Source: Papilionanthe hookeriana x Papilionanthe teres
Taxonomy: Eukaryota > Streptophyta > Magnoliopsida > Asparagales > Orchidaceae
Direction of reading: 5' to 3'
DNA: 64,000 bases
Assembly (NCBI GenBank): GCA_022702705.1
Contig: JAKZJZ010000056.1
Coordinates: 94,818 to 158,817, forward strand
Each line of letters begins with the position of its first letter. Position 1 is the first letter of the stretch. Below, piece after piece: positions 57,878 through 64,000 of the stretch. The notes under the pieces are model-generated. The model did not search any database and was not told where the DNA came from. It was given only the letters and a program-made list of their open reading frames with translations. The translations under genes and the position numbers were made by a program.

Positions 57878-58310
57878 AATGGACCCCCAATAAATGTGGT
57901 GAGCTGACGGAGCACACCGCGCGTATCGGTGCCGACCAAAGAGATCACCGTAACTAACACAGTATGTCCAAGTGACAAACTTAGGACAAAGTAGAAGAGT
58001 TTCCGCTGGGGAGTGTCAAGTATATCTCTGAGACTGGAGATCCCTGAACTCTCGCTGGGGAAAGGGAAAGGAGGTGAATCCCAAATCACATGACCTGGGG
58101 GAATTTTAATTTAGATTTTATTTTGTTTTAGTTTAAGTTTTGTTGTGTGAGCTTAGATTTCAATTTGGAGTTTTAATTTAGATCAAGTTTTGTCAAGATT
58201 AATTCAAGGGATTTCAACTCGAAATGAAAATTGGAATTTTGTGGTTTTAGATGTAACATCTTCAACCTCAAAGAAAATTGAATCGATTGATCGAATCATT
58301 ACAATGAGGA
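57878..58310 (-). other. Element E 3' UTR next to the LTR, with candidate polypurine tract
   Basis: The element strand reads TTATTGGGGGTCCATT immediately before the LTR (57,878-57,893). The remaining ~400 bp are conserved with B and with the start of the window. No gene. Confidence 0.5.
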
Positions 58311-59130
58311 GAGATCTCGCAGTAATGCGGTATTGGATGTAAAATCCTTAACCTCAAGAGTTTGATTTTGATGTATTTCATTGCGATAGGGAGAGAATCC
58401 TAAAGCAATGCAGTATCGGATGAAAAATCCTCAACCCCAAGAATTTGATTTTGATGTATTTCATTGTGATAGGGAAAGAATCCTAAAGCAATGCAGTCTT
58501 GGATGTAAAATCCTCAACCCCAAAAGTTTAAATTTTGATGTATTTCACCTCGATTGCAATACAGGAAAGAATCCTAAAGCAATGCAGCTTCGAATGTAAA
58601 ATCCTCAACCCCAAAAGTTTGAATTTTGATGTATTTCATTACGATAGGGAAAGAATCCTAAAGCAATGCAATCTCGAATGTAAAATCCTCAACCCCAAAA
58701 GTTTGAATTTTGATGTATTTCATTGCGATAGGAAAGAATCCTAAAGCAATGCATCTCGGATGTAAAATCCTCAACCCCAAAAGTTTGAATTTTGATGTAT
58801 TTCATTGCAATAGGGAAATCCTAAAGCAATGCAGTCTCGGATGTAAAATCCTCAACCCCAAGAGTTTGAATTTTGATGTATTTCATTGCGATAGGAAAGA
58901 ATCCTAAAGCAATGCAAGCCTCGGATGTAAAATCCTCAACCCCAAAAGTTTGAATTTTGATGTATTTCATTGCGATAGTGGAAAGAATCCTAAAGAAATG
59001 CAGCTCTCGGATGTAAAATCCTCAACCCCAAGAGTTTGAATTTTTATGTATTTCATCGCGATAGTGGAAAGAATCCTAAAGCAATGCAAGTCTCTGATGT
59101 AAAATCCTCAACCCCAAAAGTTTGAATTCG
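58311..59130 (-). repeat. Tandem array, ~83-bp unit, about nine units (element E)
   Basis: Units of the CATTGCGATA / GCAATGCAGTCTCGG type. Differences between units cluster around the CAG and TCGG of the unit (CAGTCTCGG, CAGCTTCG, CATCTCGG, CAAGCCTCGG). Short open frames through it are repeats, not genes. Confidence 0.95.
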
Positions 59131-59692
59131 ATGTAGGTTCGATTTGAAATCCGGAAAGATTGAATTTGAAATTCGATTTAGATTTGATTTGAAATCTGAA
59201 GGTCGAATTTGAAATCCGATTTAAAATTTGTGCTCATTTTGTTTGTTCCTTTAACGATTCAAATTTTATTTTATCGTGAACTTGGAGTTCATCATTTTTT
59301 ATTTAGATTTTTAAGGAAAGTTTTCTTTTATATATATATTTTTTATTTCTTTTCTCGTTCTTTTGTTCGAAGTTCATTTAACTTTAATGGCGTTTCTCAC
59401 CAATCTCGCACAAAAGAGGTGAAGGCTAAAAATGTGACATGGTCACTTTCATTCCAATCATGTCAAGATACATCATACAACTCGATCCGGAATACATCTC
59501 ATACAATCCATGTAGACTCAAAACGACTATGTATGATCTTCGCCGATCCATCCAAAAAGGTATCTCGTCGTAAATCCATGTCCGAATAGTGAGGTACATG
59601 GTCAATAACATCACCTTCCAAGCCATCCTTGGCAAGGATGTCGTATGGATGTACGTCGGAGGTGTGATATTTTCCATGTAATTCACAACTCG
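59131..59692 (-). other. AT-rich 3' untranslated region of element E
   Basis: No gene. Shorter than in A and B because the long GAATTTGA repeat is reduced. It includes a TATATATATATT run near 59,331. Confidence 0.6.
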
Positions 59693-61140
59693 TAAGGCCG
59701 GAGGCTCTCTAGCTCCAAGTCCGGGCCGGAAGTGGTAAGGTGCTTTCCCGTCATCCATCCTTCCGAAAGTAACCGAGATCCACTTCACGGTACTCCCGTA
59801 TGCAATGTTTAGCGACATTTGCTCCGTTGCCCTTCGCATCATGACGGAACCTACCGGTAATGGTATCTTTACCGCCCATCGGAACTCACCCGGGCCTCGC
59901 TATCCGGAGGTCGTATCCGAACATGATATTACACTCGTTCGTAAAAGAAACCGTGCGTAAAGGTCCGACAAAATCGTGGTGATCTATGTGCGGGGGTATG
60001 CAACAACCCTTCTTGTAAATGTTAATGATGCAACCGTTGGGTATGTAATCACGCCTACAGCACTCTCCATGTTATCATTCTCTTTACCATCCTTTCGATG
60101 ACTAATGGCATCGGATCCACTCCGGCCATGATGGAGTATTCCCTGGGTTTCCCTTCCCGTCTTCCGCGAAGTCAGAAGCAAGCATCCACATTGTATCGTA
60201 ATTCTACCTTTCACCGGAATCCATCTCCGGGTTCCGAGTAAGTGTTTTCTTCAGGCGGCCTCGCTCGGCCCATTCTTTTCAAATCCCTGATACACTCCAC
60301 GATTTGTTGTTGTTCGTATTCCGAGAACACATCCGTATGTAGCTCGAGGCCTTCTAAGTATATTGATCCTCCCCGCCTCCGATTCTCTCGAAGTATTCAA
60401 AAGTTTTCTTCGACATTCTGCATTCTTTCTAGCTCGTATTCCGGAATAATCTGCAAATGGTGAGGCCTCGGTGACGCATCGTGGGATATATGGCTCAATC
60501 CCTTCACGTTCTCCCGCATACCTCGGCTCCTCGGGGATGGTGTCCGTCTGGACATCCTCCGGGTCGCTTCGCAGCAAGGTTATGCATTACCGGTGGCTTT
60601 ATCCGGTGGCGTTGTAGCCTTCCTTCTTCTCGTTCTTCTTAAGATTTCCCCGGTTTCTTCTGTCATCCCGGAGCCGGCCTCCTTCCTTCGAGTACCCGGT
60701 GAATCGGCGTCCTCGAAGTATATGTACCGGCAGCAGAATCGCCCGCGCCGGTCCGTTGCTAGTTTAGTTAACATCTCGCGGATACGGCGATTTTTATTTC
60801 TTCGCCGGGTCGCCGTGAGAGTAGCTCTTCGTACTTCCCGATCCCCGGGCGCTGCGTCGACAAGCCCGCCTTCTCGCCGTAGCAACTACAAACTTGATTT
60901 TCTTGTCTTCTTCAAGGCTTGTTTTCCTTTTCTGTCGCTAGATCGGTGGCTTGGGCCACCCATTTTCATTACCGTCCGATCGAGCGCCTTCCTGTCAACC
61001 GGGACCCGCCACTTTCCTCGTATCGTGGCCCGCCGGTGCGAAGTCCGAGTCAATCTCTATTATCGCTCCATCTTTCACCCTCTTTTCGTCGAGTGCAAGG
61101 CTTACGCCATTTCTAAAGTTCAGACCAACCGCCCGTTCGA
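59693..61140 (-). pseudogene. ALKBH9/10-like 2OG-Fe(II) dioxygenase (element E)
   Basis: Same gene as in A, B and C, read from about 61,140 down to TGA at 59,693-59,695. The N-terminal part has basic text (RNKNRRIREMLTKLA at about 60,775). The AlkB domain follows in several frames: LEKTFEYFERI-type block, ELHTDVFSEYEQ-like block near 60,310, MKGRITIQCGC, DPMPLVI, then the Fe ligands His 59,988-59,990 and Asp 59,982-59,984, the later ligand His 59,805-59,807, and VKWISVTF (Arg of the motif changed to Trp here). Several frame breaks sit at CTG/CAG positions, for example CTCG at 60,260-60,263. The family is certain; this copy has lost the arginine as written. Confidence 0.84.
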
Positions 61141-61370
61141 CATTTCCCCGCGAAAAGACAAGGAAAAGGATCGTGGTCGTATTAAGAACAAGAACATTAA
61201 GAAAATGTTTATTAAAGACATTTTTTTATTACTTCGTATTTTTAAATTTAACAGAATGAAGTGGGATAAGATCAGTGAAAGAGATTTTGATATGGAAGAG
61301 AAAACGAGGAAAACTTTATTATCATGATTTTATTTATTTTAGCACATTTTTTTATTATTTTTGTTCGGAC
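61141..61370 (-). other. Integrase-ALKBH spacer (element E)
   Basis: AT-rich, near-identical to A 3,713-3,920. It has the pyrimidine-rich tract before the ALKBH start on the element strand, but with GCGG instead of GCAGG. Confidence 0.5.
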
Positions 61371-62500
61371 TCAACCATAAGTAATTACTTCACCCGTGCT
61401 TCTAGGGATGAAAGATCCATTCCTTCAAAACATCAGTAGCGTAATACTTTTTCAAGTATCGTCCATCGATCGAAGCATATGTCGTTCCCTCGGCAATTCA
61501 CTAGTCGGTAAGAGTCTCCCGAGTAGATCGCCTCAACCACAAACGGCCCTTCCCAAGTGGGTTCAAATTTTCCTCTTATCTCGCGTGTGCAAGGATAGTC
61601 TCTCGAGAACGAGAACTAAGTCACCAACTTTCAAGGTTCTCAGGCGACTCGACCGTCATGGGCTTCGAACCATCTTAGCTCGGTATAGTTCTAAATTCGT
61701 CGCGCCGCAAGTCTTTTCCCTTCCAGTGCTTTCCAATTCTTCTAGTCGTAATTTGGCATTCTCTTCTGTCGTGATTTTTTTTGCAACTGCAATTCTGAGT
61801 GAAGGAAGCTGAACCTCTAAGGGTAACACTGCTTCGGACCCATATACCAGAGCATAAGATGTAGCTTGAGTAGGAGTTCTGAAGGTTGTCTGGTAGGCCC
61901 ATAAGGCTTCTAATAACTTCTCGTGCCAATTTCTCTTACTATCGTCCAAGGTTTTCTTTAAAATTTGAACAAGAGTTTTATTAAAAGCCTCAGCCAGGCC
62001 GTTTTCTCTTGGGTAGTAAATTATTGAATATCGCCAGACGATTCCGTGTCTCCTGACAAAATTGTTGATTTGTGTGCTTCGAATGCCGACCCATTATCCG
62101 AGATGATCCCGCGCGGCACTCCGAAACTAGTAGACAACTCGGTTCTCGAAAACCGTAAGACGTGGTGTGCTTTCACTTCTCTAGCGGAACCGCCCGCCCA
62201 CTCGAAAAGTAATCCGTAGCCGCAGGAATGAAGCGATGTCCTTTTGAAGATGGTGGTTCTATTCGACCCACTATATATGTGCCCCAACATTCAAATGGCC
62301 ACGACGCAATTTTCTGGATGTAGCACATTCGGAGGTTAGTGCAGAACTACTCCGCGCACTCGGCATCGGTGACGCTTCTGGCGATTTTCATGCACCACCA
62401 TCATCGAGGGCCGTAGTACCCTAGTCTTTTAATTTTCATCTTCATCTTCGGACCCGACCGGTGGGCGCCTACGAGTCCCGAATGCACCTCTTTAACAATT
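61371..62500 (-). pseudogene. Integrase (element E)
   Basis: Stop TGA at 61,371-61,373 after a tail of STGEV..Y type. The core has the first catalytic Asp changed to Tyr (GTYIVGRI), ISDNGSAFEA with the second Asp intact (near 62,090-62,110), and WHEKLLEALWAYQTTFRTPT and YGSEAVLPLEVQLPS further on (61,656-61,949). The N-terminal part is poorly readable. Gene order is RNase H, integrase, ALKBH. Confidence 0.83.
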
Positions 62501-62582
62501 TCACGGCCTCGGACCCGCTTAGCACCTTAGCCACATTCGATCGAAAGACCTTCTCGTATAACGTGTTATTTATTAATGCGTA

Positions 62583-63540
62583 GACGCAGTTCTTTCTCGA
62601 TCCGATGGGCTAGCGACCTATCGTCCGGTAGTTTTCCTCGTTCGTGTGTAGTCTATTAATGGTCGTCGCCAATCTTCTCGTGTTTTTTGTCACCGTTGCA
62701 ACAAATTCTTCTTCTTTTTCTCGATTTGTGTATTGTGTCTATGTTGAGTCGTGATAGACCCGACGTCCGTGAACCGACACTTCTACCGACTCATCTTGCG
62801 TACGTACAAATTCTTTTGCGAGGCGAGCTAACGCATCCGCTAAAGCATTTTCTTTTCGGGAATTTTGTAGATCGTCACATTCGAATCGTTCCAACAACCG
62901 TACGGCATACCGGAAGTATCGCTCGAGTCTCGGCTTTAAAGTCCTGTACCGTCCGGCGATCCGTTGAATGATTAGCCGCGAATCCCCGTAGATGTCGATG
63001 TCCGTTATCCCCATTCGAATAGCTAATTCCAGGCCCCGTTATGAGGGCTTCGTATTCCGCTTCGTTGTTCGTACACGGCTCCGTCAAGTGGTAGGAGTAT
63101 CTTAACATCCCCCGCTCCAGTGTTATAAAGATTAGTCCGATTCCTACCTTACCGGCACTATCACTTGCGATTCTTCATCTTTGTGTGCCGAAGATGCTCC
63201 GTCAAAATATAATTCCCAACGTCGATCATCGTGGTCTTCCGTGCTCATTATTCGTTCATCCGGCAAATCATCATCGAGAGGAGATTCCGCCAGCAGAGGG
63301 TGTGCAGCGAGGAAGTCTCGCTAAGACTTGTCCCTTTACGACACGAAGAGGCACGAAAGTTATATCGAATTGCAATAATATCATCGACCATCCGGCAAGT
63401 TTGCCTGAAAGCGTCGGACGAGTCATCAAGTATCGCAATGGATTAAATTTCGAGATCAGATCGACCTTATGAGAAAGCATGTAGTGCCCGAGCTTTCGAG
63501 CGGCAAAGATCGTGGCCAAACGAATGCTTTTCAATTGCGG
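62583..63540 (-). pseudogene. RT-linked plus archaeal-type RNase H (element E)
   Basis: HYMLSHKVDLISKFNPLRYL and FDITFVPLRVVKGQVLA (63,271-63,534), then CTNNEAEYEALITG and MGITDIDIYGDSRLIIQRIA with NALADALARLAKEF (62,739-63,014). The Glu and last two Asp of the DEDD set are legible. A 1-bp shift lies between NEAEYEAL and GDSRL. Confidence 0.83.
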
Positions 63541-64000
63541 GATACCTTATTTCCATCGGAAGTAAACGACGGCTTAGGTAGTAAAGAGCATTTTCTTTAC
63601 CCTCATCATCGACCCTGCCAACTGTGGCTCCGAGTGAGTCGTCTAAAGCCGCGGTATAAAGCATCAATGGTCTACCCGAGACCGGGGCCGCTAAGACAGA
63701 GGTGTCGAAGAATATTGTTTAATGTCCTCGAAGGCCTTCCGGCATTTCTCTTCCCAAATAAATTTGGCGTCCTTTTAACTAATGCCGTGAAAGGCCGACA
63801 CCTACCCGACAATTTCGAGATATAGCGTCGAAGATATGCCAGCCTTCCTCGAAAAGATCGTAGTTGCTTTAAGGTTTCGGGAGGCGGCATTTCTAAGATA
63901 ACTTTAATCTTTTCCGGTCGATTTCAATTCCAAGATGTCGACAACGAATCATAAGAATTTCCCGAGGTGACGCCGATGTCGCATTTTAAGGGATTCATCT
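63541..64000 (-). pseudogene. Reverse transcriptase, C-terminal end (element E)
   Basis: The thumb segment is present: PPPETLKQLRSFRGRLAYLR, ISKLSGRCRPFTALVKR and EDEGKENALYYLSRRLLP. It continues past the window end, where CDIGVTSG-type text begins. The active site lies outside. Confidence 0.8.

Larger units (their letters stand above)
50312..64000 (-). mobile_element. Element E: Tat/Ogre-type retrotransposon, 3' part to window end
   Basis: LTR3 is the 3' LTR (50,312-57,877). To its right, read on the minus strand from the window end, come RT, RNase H, integrase, the ALKBH-like gene, the 3' UTR and the tandem array. It is inserted in the Athila fragment. The 5' half continues beyond the window. 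Confidence 0.88.

Overview
The window is plant nuclear DNA, almost certainly from a flowering plant. It is a pile of Ty3/gypsy LTR retrotransposons with no host gene that I can recognise. The main family belongs to the Tat/Ogre group. The evidence is a primer-binding site of the TGGCGACTCCGCTGGGGA type, a Tat-style Gag, a second (archaeal-type) RNase H between RT and integrase, very long LTRs of about 7.3-7.6 kb, and a tandem-repeat block between the last gene and the 3' LTR. Every pol frame is broken by small indels, so I place genes by homologous blocks rather than by single open frames.

Layout: element A (-), 1-4,960, is the 3' part of a copy. Element B (-), 4,961-24,208, has a 158-bp stub of its 3' LTR, lacks integrase, and keeps gag, protease, RT, RNase H, the PBS and a 7.5-kb 5' LTR. 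Element C (+), 24,209-37,318, starts in mid-gag where B lies in it and ends in a truncated 3' LTR. Element D (-), 37,319-48,314, is a gag part plus PBS and complete 5' LTR. A fragment of a different Ty3 lineage (Athila) lies at 48,315-50,311. Element E (-), 50,312 to the window end, has a complete 3' LTR and its interior up to RT, and sits inside the Athila Gag-Pol region.

The striking feature is an extra sense-oriented gene after integrase in all four copies that reach that far (A, B, C, E). It encodes an AlkB-type 2-oxoglutarate/Fe(II) dioxygenase domain that closely resembles plant ALKBH9/ALKBH10, the RNA N6-methyladenosine demethylases. The Fe-binding H-x-D...H and the arginine of the KRIS/ERIS motif are still readable in the copies. 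In element order the family reads: LTR - PBS - ORF1 - gag - protease - RT - RNase H - aRNase H - integrase - ALKBH - ~83-bp tandem array - LTR. A retrotransposon carrying its own RNA demethylase could strip m6A from its genomic RNA. That role is inference.

A second pattern matters for reading everything else. Between copies, CTG (CAG on the other strand) is repeatedly replaced by CCG or CTCG. This creates many of the frameshifts and looks like a methylation-linked base-calling artefact, or else an unusual mutational process. The broken frames should therefore not be taken at face value as evidence that the elements are dead.
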